Assembly: GCF_900109175.1 (NCBI RefSeq)
Contig: NZ_FNZE01000004.1
Location: 207,818-271,817, forward strand
Reading direction: 5' to 3'
DNA from: Pseudomonas linyingensis
GTDB taxonomy: Bacteria; Pseudomonadota; Gammaproteobacteria; Pseudomonadales; Pseudomonadaceae
DNA length: 64,000 bases
The translations under genes and the position numbers were made by a program. Positions 28,883 to 41,309 of this stretch are shown here, piece by piece. The notes beneath the pieces were generated by a model, which searched no databases, was not told the origin of the DNA, and saw only the letters and a list, made by a program, of their open reading frames with translations. The stretch's first letter is position 1; each line of letters begins with the position of its first letter.

Positions 28883-29893
28883 CTACTGCGGCTCGAGCTG
28901 ACGCAGGTGCCGGGCGACCGCCAGCCAGGCGCCGACCCAGCCCAGCAGCACGGCACCGACCAGCAGCGACAGGCCATCCTCGGCCGGCACGCCACCGAGG
29001 GCGAACTGGCTGTCGTACAGCCCGGCCAGACCCACCACGGATTCGTTCAGCCAGCCCAGGCCGTACTCCAGCAGCCCCCAGGCCAGTAGACCGGCGCCGA
29101 TGCCGTAGAATGCCCCGGTATACAGGAACGGCCGGCGCACGTAGCCGTCGGTGCCGCCGACCAGCTTGATCACTTCGATCTCGGCGCGGCGGTTCTCGAT
29201 GTGCAGGCGGATGGTGTTGCCGATCACCAGCAGCAGAGCGAGGATCAGCACCACCGCCAGGCCGAAGATGAAGCGCTCGCCGAGCTTGAGGATGGCGCCG
29301 AGGCGCTCGACCCACAGCAGGTCGAGCTGCGCCTGCTCCACGCCGGGCAGCACCGCGAGACGCTCGCGCAGGGCAGCCAGGGCGGCCTTGTCGATTTCCT
29401 GCGGGGTGACCAGCACCACCGCCGGCAGGGGATTCTCCGGCAGTTCCTTGAGCGCGTCGCCGAGACCCGAATGCTGCTGCAGCTCGCTCAAGGCCTGCTC
29501 GCGACTGACCCACTCGGCGGCCAGCACCTCCTCCATGCCGGCGATCTGCTCGCGCAGGGACTGGCCCTCGACGTCGGCCACCTCGAGCTTGAGGAACACC
29601 GAGATCTGCGCGGCGCGCTGCCAGGAGCCGCCGAGGCGCTCGACGCTGTCGAGCAGCAGGGCCAGGCCCATCGGCAGCGACAGGGCGATGCCCATCACCA
29701 GACAGGTGAGAAAGCTGCCGAACGGTTGGCCCGCCAGGCGGCGCAGGCTGTCGACCAGGCTGGCGCGATGGCTGTCCAGGTAGGCGCGCAGCAGGCCGCT
29801 CCAGTCGCTGGCCTCGTCCTCCTGCAGGTGGCGCTGACGCTGCTCCGGCGCGCCTTCCTCGGCGCCGCGCGGCAACTGCTTGGTCGCGCTCAT
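28883..29893 (-). CDS. ftsX: FtsX, divisome ABC transporter-like membrane subunit
   Basis: A 336-residue partner of FtsE that regulates cell-wall hydrolases at the division septum rather than transporting a solute. Four membrane helices are predicted: near residues 60-82, then after a periplasmic loop at about 205-230, 255-280 and 303-325. The N-terminal cytoplasmic tail is charged and Gln/Glu-rich. The start overlaps the ftsE stop (ATGA, 29893-29895). Confidence 0.96.
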   Translation of the reverse strand: MSATKQLPRGAEEGAPEQRQRHLQEDEASDWSGLLRAYLDSHRASLVDSLRRLAGQPFGSFLTCLVMGIALSLPMGLALLLDSVERLGGSWQRAAQISVFLKLEVADVEGQSLREQIAGMEEVLAAEWVSREQALSELQQHSGLGDALKELPENPLPAVVLVTPQEIDKAALAALRERLAVLPGVEQAQLDLLWVERLGAILKLGERFIFGLAVVLILALLLVIGNTIRLHIENRRAEIEVIKLVGGTDGYVRRPFLYTGAFYGIGAGLLAWGLLEYGLGWLNESVVGLAGLYDSQFALGGVPAEDGLSLLVGAVLLGWVGAWLAVARHLRQLEPQ

Positions 29894-30561
29894 CAGGCCG
29901 CCTCCCCGTCGCCGATCAGGCGACCACGTTGCAGGGTCAGCAGGCGATGGCGCATGCGCGCGATCAGGGCAAGGTCATGACTGGCGATCAGCACGGTCGT
30001 CCCCAAGCGGTTGATGTCCTCGAAGACGCCCATGATCTCGGCGGCCAGGCGCGGATCGAGGTTGCCGGTCGGCTCGTCGGCCAGCAGCAGGGCCGGCTGG
30101 TGCACCACTGCGCGGGCGATGCCGACGCGCTGCTGCTGGCCGCTGGACAGGTCGCTCGGCAGCAGCTCGCCCATCTCCTGGAGCGATACCCGCTCCAGCG
30201 CGGTGTCCACCCGCTGGCGGATTTCCTCACGCGGCAGACCGAGGATCTGCAGCGGCAGGGCGACGTTGTCGAACACGCTGCGGTCGAACAGCAGGTGGTG
30301 GTTCTGGAACACCACGCCGATCTGCCGGCGCAGAAAGGGAATTTCCGAGCTGCGGATCGAGCCGATGTCCTGGCCGGCCAGCAGCAGCTTGCCGCTGGTC
30401 GGACGCTCCAGCGCCAGCAGCAGGCGCAGCAGGGTGCTCTTGCCCGCCCCGGAATGGCCGGTGACGAACAGGAACTCGCCGCGCCGGGCACGGAAACTCA
30501 GCTCGTGCAGGCCGACATGGCCGTTGGAATAGCGCTTGCCTACCTGCTCGAACTGGATCAT
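29893..30561 (-). CDS. ftsE: FtsE, cell-division ATP-binding protein
   Basis: A 222-residue ABC ATPase with Walker [10 protein letters not shown] (about residues 35-43), Q-loop VFQNHHLL, signature [14 protein letters not shown] and Walker [14 protein letters not shown]. It pairs with FtsX. It starts at the ATG at 30561, four bases inside the ftsY 3' end, and its own stop overlaps the ftsX start, so ftsY-ftsE-ftsX are translationally coupled. Confidence 0.97.
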   Translation of the reverse strand: MIQFEQVGKRYSNGHVGLHELSFRARRGEFLFVTGHSGAGKSTLLRLLLALERPTSGKLLLAGQDIGSIRSSEIPFLRRQIGVVFQNHHLLFDRSVFDNVALPLQILGLPREEIRQRVDTALERVSLQEMGELLPSDLSSGQQQRVGIARAVVHQPALLLADEPTGNLDPRLAAEIMGVFEDINRLGTTVLIASHDLALIARMRHRLLTLQRGRLIGDGEAA

Positions 30562-31874
30562 GCCTGCTCCTGTCCCGCAAACAGCGCCCTCACGAAGGCA
30601 TCGGCCTCGAACGGACGCAGATCGTCGATACCCTCGCCGACGCCGATGTAGCGGATCGGCATCTGCATCTGCTTGGCCAGGGCGAAGATCACCCCGCCCT
30701 TGGCGGTGCCGTCCAGCTTGGTCAGCGCCAGGCCGCTGAGGTTGACCGCCTGGTGGAACAGCCGCGCCTGGCTGAGGGCGTTCTGCCCGGTGCCGGCATC
30801 CAGCACCAGCAGGGTCTCGTGCGGCGCGCTGTCGTCGAGCTTGCCGATCACCCGGCGGACCTTCTTCAGCTCCTCCATCAGGTTGTCCTTGGTGTGCAGG
30901 CGTCCGGCGGTGTCGGCGATCAGCACGTCGATGCCGCGGGCCTGGGCGGCCTGCACCGCATCGAAGATCACCGAGGCGGAGTCGGCACCGGTGTGCTGGG
31001 CGATCACCGGAATTCTGTTGCGCTCGCCCCACACCTGCAGCTGCTCGACGGCGGCGGCACGGAAGGTGTCGCCGGCGGCGAGCATGACCTTCTTGCCCTC
31101 GTCCTGCAGCTTCTTGGCCAGCTTGCCGATGGTGGTGGTCTTGCCGGCGCCGTTCACGCCGACCACGAGGATCACGTAGGGCTTGCGGCCGCTGTCGATG
31201 ACCAGTGGCTGCTCGACCGGACGCAGGATGGCCGCCAGCTCCTCCTGCAGCGCCTTGTACAGCGCATCGCTGTCGGTCAGCTCCTTGCGCGCCACGCGCT
31301 TGGTCAGGCTCTGGATGATCGCGTTGGTCGCCTCGACGCCGACGTCGGCGGTCAGCAGGCGGGTTTCCAACTCGTCGAGCAGATCGTCGTCGATGGCCTT
31401 CTTGCCGAGGAACAGGCTGGCCATGCCCTCGCCGAGGCTGGCGCTGGTCTTGGCCAGGCCGGCGCGCAAACGGGCGAAGAAGCCCGGCTTGGCCGGCGCC
31501 TCGGCGGCGACCGGGGCGGGCGGCGCGGCGGATTCGGGGGCCGTGGGTTCAGGAGCGGCGGGCGCGGGGACTGGGGATTCAAGGGCAGCGGCGGCGGCGA
31601 GCGGCTCGACAACCGGCTGCGGAGCGGGCTCGGGCTCGATGACCGACGGCGCGACCACCGCGGGCGCTTGCGGCTCGGCCTGCACGGCCGCGGGCGCTGC
31701 GGCGGCGACCGGCTCGGCCACCCCCTCCGGCGTCTCGGACGCAGCAGCAGGTACCGGCTCGGCGGCGGCCGCTTGCTCTTCGACCTGCGCCGGGCCCTTC
31801 TTGCGGAACCAGCCGAACAGGCCTTTCTTTTCTCCGCTATCCGGAGTCTTCTTGTCGTCTTTGGAACCAAACAT
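30558..31874 (-). CDS. ftsY: FtsY, signal recognition particle receptor
   Basis: GTPase that docks SRP-ribosome complexes at the inner membrane. The 438-residue protein has an N-terminal Ala/Pro/Glu-rich A domain (to about residue 130), then the NG domain with P-loop [33 protein letters not shown], and [10 protein letters not shown]. The start at 31874 (MFGSKDDKK) was chosen; six more upstream codons are open. It overlaps ftsE by four bases. Confidence 0.97.
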   Translation of the reverse strand: MFGSKDDKKTPDSGEKKGLFGWFRKKGPAQVEEQAAAAEPVPAAASETPEGVAEPVAAAAPAAVQAEPQAPAVVAPSVIEPEPAPQPVVEPLAAAAALESPVPAPAAPEPTAPESAAPPAPVAAEAPAKPGFFARLRAGLAKTSASLGEGMASLFLGKKAIDDDLLDELETRLLTADVGVEATNAIIQSLTKRVARKELTDSDALYKALQEELAAILRPVEQPLVIDSGRKPYVILVVGVNGAGKTTTIGKLAKKLQDEGKKVMLAAGDTFRAAAVEQLQVWGERNRIPVIAQHTGADSASVIFDAVQAAQARGIDVLIADTAGRLHTKDNLMEELKKVRRVIGKLDDSAPHETLLVLDAGTGQNALSQARLFHQAVNLSGLALTKLDGTAKGGVIFALAKQMQMPIRYIGVGEGIDDLRPFEADAFVRALFAGQEQA

Positions 31875-31999
31875 GGACGGCTTGCATCTCAAGTGGGCGG
31901 CTGCGCACCGACGTGGCCGCCAGGAAATCGGTTGGGTATCCTAGCACCTCCTCGCCCGCCGGCGCCAAAACCGGCCGGCAGTCTGAAAAGGCACTATTG

Positions 32000-33379
32000 A
32001 TGAATGCATTCGCGCGCCGCGTCGCCAGCCTGTTGCTGAGCGCTCTCTGCCTGCCGCTGAGCGCCCTGGCCGCCAGCGGCCAGCCCACCCACGAGTTCCG
32101 CCTGGACAACGGCCTGACCGTGATCGTGCGCGAGGACCACCGCGCGCCGGTGGTGGTCTCCCAGCTGTGGTACAAGATCGGCTCCAGCTACGAGCGCCCC
32201 GGCTTCACCGGCCTGTCGCACGCCCTCGAGCACATGATGTTCAAGGGCAGCGCCCGTCTCGGCCCCGGCGAATCGTCGCGCATCCTGCGCGAACTGGGCG
32301 CCGAGGAGAATGCCTTCACCAGCGACGACTACACCGCCTACTATCAGGTGCTGGCCCGCGATCGCCTGGAAGTCGCCCTGGAAATGGAGGCCGACCGCCT
32401 GGCCAGCCTGGCCCTGCCGGCCGACGAGTTCAGCCGCGAGATCGAGGTGATCAAGGAGGAGCGCCGCCTGCGCACCGAGGACAACCCCTCCTCGCTGGCC
32501 TTCGAGCGTTTCAAGACCGCTGCCTACCCGGCCACCGGCTATCGCAACCCGACCATCGGCTGGATGAGTGACCTCGAGCGCATGACGGTGGACGACCTGC
32601 GTGCCTGGCACAAGGACTGGTACAGCCCCAACAACGCCACCCTGGTGGTGGTCGGCGACGTCACCGCCGACGAGGTGAAGACCCTGACCGAGCGCCATTT
32701 CGCCGCCATCCCGGCCCGCCCGCTGCCGACCGCCAAGGCGCCGCTGGAGCTGCCCGCGCTCGGCGAGCGACGCCTGACCCTGCGGGTCAAGACCCAGCTG
32801 CCCAGCCTGCTGCTCGGTTTCAACGTGCCGGGCCTGGCCAGCAGCGACAACCCCCGCGAAGTACACGCCCTGCGCCTGATCGCCGCCCTGCTCGACGGCG
32901 GCTACAGCGCGCGCCTGCCCAGTCGCCTCGAGCGCGAGCAGGAGCTGGTGACCGGCGCTTCGGCTTGGTACAACCCGTTCACCCGCGGCGACAGCCTGTT
33001 CATCCTGTCCGCCCGTCCCAACGTGCAACAAGGCAAGACCCTCGAGCAGGTCGAGGCCGGCCTGTGGCAGGAGCTGGAACTGCTCAAGAGCCAGCCACCC
33101 AGCGCCGAGGAAGTGGCGCGGGTGCAGGCCCAAGTGATCGCCGGCCTGATCTACGAGCGCGACTCCATCGCCAGCCAGGCCACCGGCATCGGCCAACTGC
33201 AGGCCGTCGGCCTGTCCTGGCAGCTGCTCGACCAGGAGCTCGAGGCCCTCAAGGCGGTCACCCCCGCCGACATCCAGGCCGCCGCCCAGCGCCTGTTCCA
33301 GCGCGAGCGCCTGACCCTGGCTCAGGTGCTGCCGCTGGCCAGCACCGAGCCGACCACCGCGGAGACCCGCCATGAATAA
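32000..33379 (+). CDS. M16-family zinc metallopeptidase, active subunit
   Basis: A 459-residue pitrilysin-type peptidase with a signal peptide (about residues 1-25, ending in LSALAA). The inverted zinc motif HALEH is at residues 74-78 in GLSHALEHMMFKGS, and the third ligand Glu lies in the downstream ALEMEADRL region. It overlaps the next M16 gene by 8 bp. Such tandem pairs usually make a heterodimer in which only the first is catalytic. The substrate is unknown; location is probably periplasmic. Confidence 0.93.
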   Translation: MNAFARRVASLLLSALCLPLSALAASGQPTHEFRLDNGLTVIVREDHRAPVVVSQLWYKIGSSYERPGFTGLSHALEHMMFKGSARLGPGESSRILRELGAEENAFTSDDYTAYYQVLARDRLEVALEMEADRLASLALPADEFSREIEVIKEERRLRTEDNPSSLAFERFKTAAYPATGYRNPTIGWMSDLERMTVDDLRAWHKDWYSPNNATLVVVGDVTADEVKTLTERHFAAIPARPLPTAKAPLELPALGERRLTLRVKTQLPSLLLGFNVPGLASSDNPREVHALRLIAALLDGGYSARLPSRLEREQELVTGASAWYNPFTRGDSLFILSARPNVQQGKTLEQVEAGLWQELELLKSQPPSAEEVARVQAQVIAGLIYERDSIASQATGIGQLQAVGLSWQLLDQELEALKAVTPADIQAAAQRLFQRERLTLAQVLPLASTEPTTAETRHE

Positions 33380-34865
33380 ACGCCACCTGCTGCTCGCCCT
33401 GGCGCTGCTGGTCCTGCTCGGCCTGTTGCTGCTGGTCAGTCGCCCGGTGGCCGAACCGGATCAACCTGCCCCCGCGGCACCCGTCACCAGCAGCGCACCG
33501 GCCGCGGCGCCGAAGATCGCCTCGCTGGCCGGCATCAACGGCCAGGCCCTGGCCCGCCGCCACCTCGACATCCAGCGCTGGGAAACCGCCGAAGGCGCCC
33601 GCGTGCTGTTCGTCGAGGCCCGCGAGCTGCCGATGTTCGACCTGCGCCTGACCTTCGCCGCCGGCAGCAGCCAGGACGGCGCCACGCCCGGCTTGGCCAT
33701 GCTGACCAACGCCATGCTCAACGAGGGCATCGACGGCCGCGACACCACCGCGATCGCCGCCGGCTTCGAGGGCCTCGGCGCCCAGTTCGGCAACGGCGCC
33801 TACCGCGACATGGCGGTCGCCTCGCTGCGCAGCCTGTCGGCCGCCGAACAGCGCGAACCGGCGCTGGCGCTGTTCGCCCAGGTGGTCGGTGCACCGAACT
33901 TCCCCGACGCCGCCCTGGCGCGGCTGAAGAACCAGATCCTCGCCGGCCTCGAGCAGCAGAAGCAGAACCCCGGCAAGCTGGCCAGCATCGCCCTGTTCCA
34001 GCAGCTGTACGGCGCGCACCCCTATGCCCCGCCGAGCGACGGCACCCTGGAGAGCGTCCCGGCCCTCGACCGCGCCCAGCTGGCCGCCTTCCACGCCCGC
34101 GCCTACGCCGCCGGCAACGCGGTGATCGCCCTGGTCGGTGACCTCTCGCGCAGCGAGGCCGAGGCCATCGCCACCCAGCTCTCCGCCAGCCTGCCCAAGG
34201 GGCCGGCCCTGCCTGCCCCGCCAGCACCGCAGGCACCGGCCGCCGCCCGCCAGCACATCGAGTTCCCCTCGCAGCAGACCCACCTGATGCTCGCCCAGCT
34301 CGGCATCGAGCGCCGCGACCCGGACTACGCCGCGCTCTACGTCGGCAACCAGATCCTCGGCGGCGGCGGCTTCGGCAGCCGGCTGATGGAAGAGGTGCGC
34401 GAGAAGCGCGGCCTGACCTACGGCATCTACTCGGGTTTCACCCCGATGCAGGTGGCCGGGCCGTTCATGATCAACGTGCAGACCCGCGCCGAACTGAGCG
34501 AGGCCACCCTCGAGCTGGTCCGTGCGCTGGTGCGCGACTTCGTCGCCCAGGGGCCCAGCGAAGAGGAGCTGAAGCAGGTCAAGCGCGAGCTGGCCGGCAG
34601 CTTCCCGCTGACCACCGCCAGCAACGCCGACATCGTCGGCCAGCTGGCCGCCATCGGCTTCTACGACCTGCCCAGCACCCAGCTGGAAGACTTCATGAAC
34701 CAGGTGCAGCAGCTCAGCGTCGCGCAGGTCCGCGAGGCCATGGCCCGCCACCTGGATGCCGATGCCTTCGTGGTGGTCTCCAGCGGCCCCACGGTCGCCC
34801 AGCAGCCGCTGCCGCCCCCTGTCGAACGTCCCGCCGTGCAGAGCGCCGGCGTACCGGAGCACTGA
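33372..34865 (+). CDS. M16-family peptidase-like protein lacking the zinc motif
   Basis: A 497-residue M16 protein with an N-terminal membrane anchor or uncleaved signal (about residues 4-23). The position of the HxxEH motif reads AMLTNAMLNEG, so zinc binding is lost. The C-terminal half keeps the M16 substrate-binding pattern GGGGFGSRLMEEVREKRGLTYG. It is expected to be the non-catalytic partner of the upstream peptidase. Its stop overlaps the rsmD start (TGATG). Confidence 0.93.
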   Translation: MNKRHLLLALALLVLLGLLLLVSRPVAEPDQPAPAAPVTSSAPAAAPKIASLAGINGQALARRHLDIQRWETAEGARVLFVEARELPMFDLRLTFAAGSSQDGATPGLAMLTNAMLNEGIDGRDTTAIAAGFEGLGAQFGNGAYRDMAVASLRSLSAAEQREPALALFAQVVGAPNFPDAALARLKNQILAGLEQQKQNPGKLASIALFQQLYGAHPYAPPSDGTLESVPALDRAQLAAFHARAYAAGNAVIALVGDLSRSEAEAIATQLSASLPKGPALPAPPAPQAPAAARQHIEFPSQQTHLMLAQLGIERRDPDYAALYVGNQILGGGGFGSRLMEEVREKRGLTYGIYSGFTPMQVAGPFMINVQTRAELSEATLELVRALVRDFVAQGPSEEELKQVKRELAGSFPLTTASNADIVGQLAAIGFYDLPSTQLEDFMNQVQQLSVAQVREAMARHLDADAFVVVSSGPTVAQQPLPPPVERPAVQSAGVPEH

Positions 34866-35482
34866 TGGCCAGATCCCCCGCAAAACCCGCCCGCGCCACC
34901 GCCAGCCAGGGCCAGCTGCGCATCATCGGCGGCGACTGGCGCTCGCGGCGCCTGAGCTTTCCCGATGCGCCCGGCCTACGCCCGACGCCGGACCGGGTGC
35001 GCGAGACCCTGTTCAACTGGCTGGCGCCCTACGTGGGCGCCGCCCGCGTGCTCGACCCCTTCGCCGGCAGCGGCGCGCTGCTCCTCGAAGCCCTGTCGCG
35101 TGGCGCCAGCCGCGGCCTGGCCCTGGAGCTGAATCCGGCGGCGGTCAGCGCCCTGCGCGGCAATCTCGAACTGCTGCGCGCCGGCAACGGCGAAGTGCGC
35201 CAGACCGATGCCCTGCAGCACCTGCAGGGTGCCGCCGCCGAACCCTTCGACCTGGTGTTCCTCGACCCGCCGTTTCACAAGGACCTGCTCGCCCCCGCCT
35301 GCCAGCTGCTCGAAGAGCGCGGCTGGCTGGCCCCCCGCGCCTGGATCTATACGGAGAGCGAGAACGCGCCGTCCAGTCTCGGCCTGCCGGGCAACTGGCG
35401 TCTGCACCGCGAGAAGCACACCGGCCAGGTACACTATGCGCTGTGGCAGCGCCAGGCGCTGGCCGAGTCCACCGGCGCCTGA
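34865..35482 (+). CDS. rsmD: RsmD, 16S rRNA (guanine966-N2)-methyltransferase
   Basis: A 205-residue SAM methyltransferase. The family marks are LRIIGGDWRSRRLSFP at the N terminus, TPDRVRETLFNWL, motif I VLDPFAGSGALLLEALSRGA and the catalytic LVFLDPPFHKDLL (DPPF). It methylates G966 in the 30S subunit. It begins in the stop codon of the preceding M16 gene. Confidence 0.96.
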   Translation: MARSPAKPARATASQGQLRIIGGDWRSRRLSFPDAPGLRPTPDRVRETLFNWLAPYVGAARVLDPFAGSGALLLEALSRGASRGLALELNPAAVSALRGNLELLRAGNGEVRQTDALQHLQGAAAEPFDLVFLDPPFHKDLLAPACQLLEERGWLAPRAWIYTESENAPSSLGLPGNWRLHREKHTGQVHYALWQRQALAESTGA

Positions 35483-35655
35483 CTGCGCACTCGCAGCGCA
35501 CCGCAGCCGGACGCTGGCGCGCCAAGTTTTTGTCGACCCCGTCACAGCGCAAGCATTAACTGCGTCACATTGCTGCAAAAATGACAGCCGGGACGATATC
35601 CTTGGCGGCGCTGTCCAACCGCACCCCGACTGCTGCGCGGTGGACCAGGAGTCGC

Positions 35656-39350
<3,695 letters not shown>

Positions 39351-39379
39351 TCCACCGCCAGCGCCCTGCGCCGAACAGA

Positions 39380-39415
39380 ACGCCGGCCACCCCGCCCAGG
39401 GTGGCCGGCGTTTTT
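39380..39415. terminator. Rho-independent terminator after the ferredoxin gene
   Basis: A 13-bp stem ACGCCGGCCACCC, loop CGCCCA, complementary arm and TTTTT on the plus strand. The T run ends at the last base of the stop codon of the converging Na/Pi cotransporter gene. Confidence 0.88.
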
Positions 39416-41262
39416 CATTCCAGGCGGATCAGCGGCGCCTCGTCCTCGCCGCGGAATGGCAGCTGCGGCATGATCTCGCGCCCCTCGCCCAGCCCCAGCA
39501 GCAGCACGTTGCGCAGGCTCTGGCCGATGCGGCTGGCATAGCCCAGGTCGTTCATCAGCGAGCTGGCCTGCAGGCCGTCCAGGCGCTTCTCGCGCACCGC
39601 GGCGAACAACCGCTCGCGGAAGGCGGCATCGAACTTCGCCGCCTGGCTGTCGAACAACTCCAGACGCGCCTTGAGCGTCTCCGCCGGCAGATCGAGCAGA
39701 CTGATGGCGCGCATCTCGCGTAACACCCAGAGCAGCTGGCGGCGCAGATCGGCATAGGCGGCACTCACCGCCGGCTCGCCGTTGACCAGCAGGCGACCGA
39801 GGTTCTTCTGCAGATGCTTGGCGTCCTTCACCGCGTCCACCAGCTGCAGCGCCACCAGCTGGCTGGCGATCCACGCCCGGCTGTGCGCCTCGTCCAGGCT
39901 GACTTCCAGGCGCCCCATGTAGCTGACCAGGTCGCTGTACACGCCCTTGATATGGCGCTGGTACAGCTGCTCGGCATCCAGGGTGCGCCCGGCCGTCTGC
40001 GCCGAACTGCGCAGCAGCGCCTCGTCGACCTGCCGGCTGCCCAGCTGGTCGACCGGCAGGTACAGGGCGTGGCATATCACCTCCAGGCTGAGACGCGCCA
40101 GATGCTGCAGCTCGCGCGCCACCGCCTGCACCGCGGCACCGGCCGAGCCCAGTGCGCTCTCGTCGAGGTAGCGGGCATGGGTGACCGCCGGCGCCTGCGT
40201 CGCACCCTGCATCTCGGTGATCAGCACCTGCGGTTCGGCAACATCCGGCAGCCAGCGCTCCAGACGGACAGCCAGACCGCGATGCCAGGGCACGAACAGC
40301 AGCAGGCCGAGGCCGTTGAACAGGGTATGGAACAGCGCCAGCTTGAGCAGGGCGTTGTCGCCCAGGCCGAGCCAGGCGGCGATCTGCCCGGTCAGCGCCG
40401 CCAGGGGCGCAACCAGTAGGATGGCCAGCCCCCCCGTACCCAGGTTGAACAGCACATGACCGAGGGCCAGACGCTTGCCGGCGCGCGCGCCGCCCAGCGA
40501 GCCGAGCACGGCGGTGATGGTGGTGCCGATGTTGGCACCGATGGCCAGCGCAAAGGCCTGCTCGAGGCCGACCTGCCCGCCTGCCAGGGCAGTCAGGGTC
40601 AGCATCAGCGCCGCATGGCTGGACTGCAGCAGCACCGTTGCCAGCAGGCCGGCGCCGACGAACAGCAGGGTGCCGAGCAGCCCCGGCACCCGGATGCTGG
40701 CCGGATCCAGCCAGGCGGTGGCGCCGGAGAAACCGCTCTGCATCAGATCGATGCCGAGGAACAGCAAGCAGATGCCGAACAGCAGCCGACCGATGCCCTT
40801 CGCCCGCGGGCCGTTGAAGCCGAGCAGGATGCCGATCACCGCCAACGGCAGGGCCAGGGAGCCTAGGCTGGCACTCTGCCCGGCCAGCGCCAGCAGCCAG
40901 ATGCCGCTGGTGGTGCCCAGATTGGCGCCGAAGATGATGCACAGCCCCGCCGCCAGGCCGATCAGCCCGGTGCCGAGGAAGGCGATGGTCAGCAGGGACA
41001 CCAGCGAGCTGGACTGCACCAGCGCGGTGGCCAGGATGCCGAAACCGAGACTCTTCCAGACCCCATCGGTAGCCTTGGCCAGAATCCGCTCCAGCCTGCC
41101 GCCGGCCAGCATGCGCAAGCCTTCCTCCAGGCACTGCATGCCGAACAGGAACAGCGCCAGGCCACCGGCCAGCTGGGTCCAGCCTGTGCTGAACCAGAAC
41201 GACACCAGCAGCGCCGCCACCAGCAGCCAGATCACCACTTCATTCGCCGCATGCCTGGACAA
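39415..41262 (-). CDS. Na/Pi cotransporter family protein, downstream paralogue
   Basis: A protein of about 615 residues with the duplicated Na_Pi_cotrans core and a C-terminal PhoU-like helical domain. Core motifs are QSSSLVSLL (83-85 QSS) with GANLGTTSG, and the second copy QSSHAALML (213-215) with GANIGTTIT. It is predicted to move phosphate with sodium or to regulate phosphate. I prefer TTG at 41262, because GGGAGGGACGTC-TTG gives a good ribosome binding site and the same context occurs in the neighbour. An ATG at 41310 that overlaps the neighbour's stop (TAATG) is the alternative, adding 16 residues. Confidence 0.9.
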   Translation of the reverse strand: MSRHAANEVVIWLLVAALLVSFWFSTGWTQLAGGLALFLFGMQCLEEGLRMLAGGRLERILAKATDGVWKSLGFGILATALVQSSSLVSLLTIAFLGTGLIGLAAGLCIIFGANLGTTSGIWLLALAGQSASLGSLALPLAVIGILLGFNGPRAKGIGRLLFGICLLFLGIDLMQSGFSGATAWLDPASIRVPGLLGTLLFVGAGLLATVLLQSSHAALMLTLTALAGGQVGLEQAFALAIGANIGTTITAVLGSLGGARAGKRLALGHVLFNLGTGGLAILLVAPLAALTGQIAAWLGLGDNALLKLALFHTLFNGLGLLLFVPWHRGLAVRLERWLPDVAEPQVLITEMQGATQAPAVTHARYLDESALGSAGAAVQAVARELQHLARLSLEVICHALYLPVDQLGSRQVDEALLRSSAQTAGRTLDAEQLYQRHIKGVYSDLVSYMGRLEVSLDEAHSRAWIASQLVALQLVDAVKDAKHLQKNLGRLLVNGEPAVSAAYADLRRQLLWVLREMRAISLLDLPAETLKARLELFDSQAAKFDAAFRERLFAAVREKRLDGLQASSLMNDLGYASRIGQSLRNVLLLGLGEGREIMPQLPFRGEDEAPLIRLE

Positions 41263-41309
41263 GACGTCCCTCCCTTGAGCGCGCGCGAACCTGCCGCCGC
41301 TGTCGTTCA

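Noticed and set aside
33372-34865. Second M16 gene as an active zinc peptidase
   Set aside because: The HxxEH motif is absent at the expected position.
35483-35655. Possible Pho-box-like direct repeat (TGACAG / GTGACGCAG on the minus strand) before the PAS/GGDEF gene
   Set aside because: The spacing and second half-site do not match the Pho box closely enough to report.
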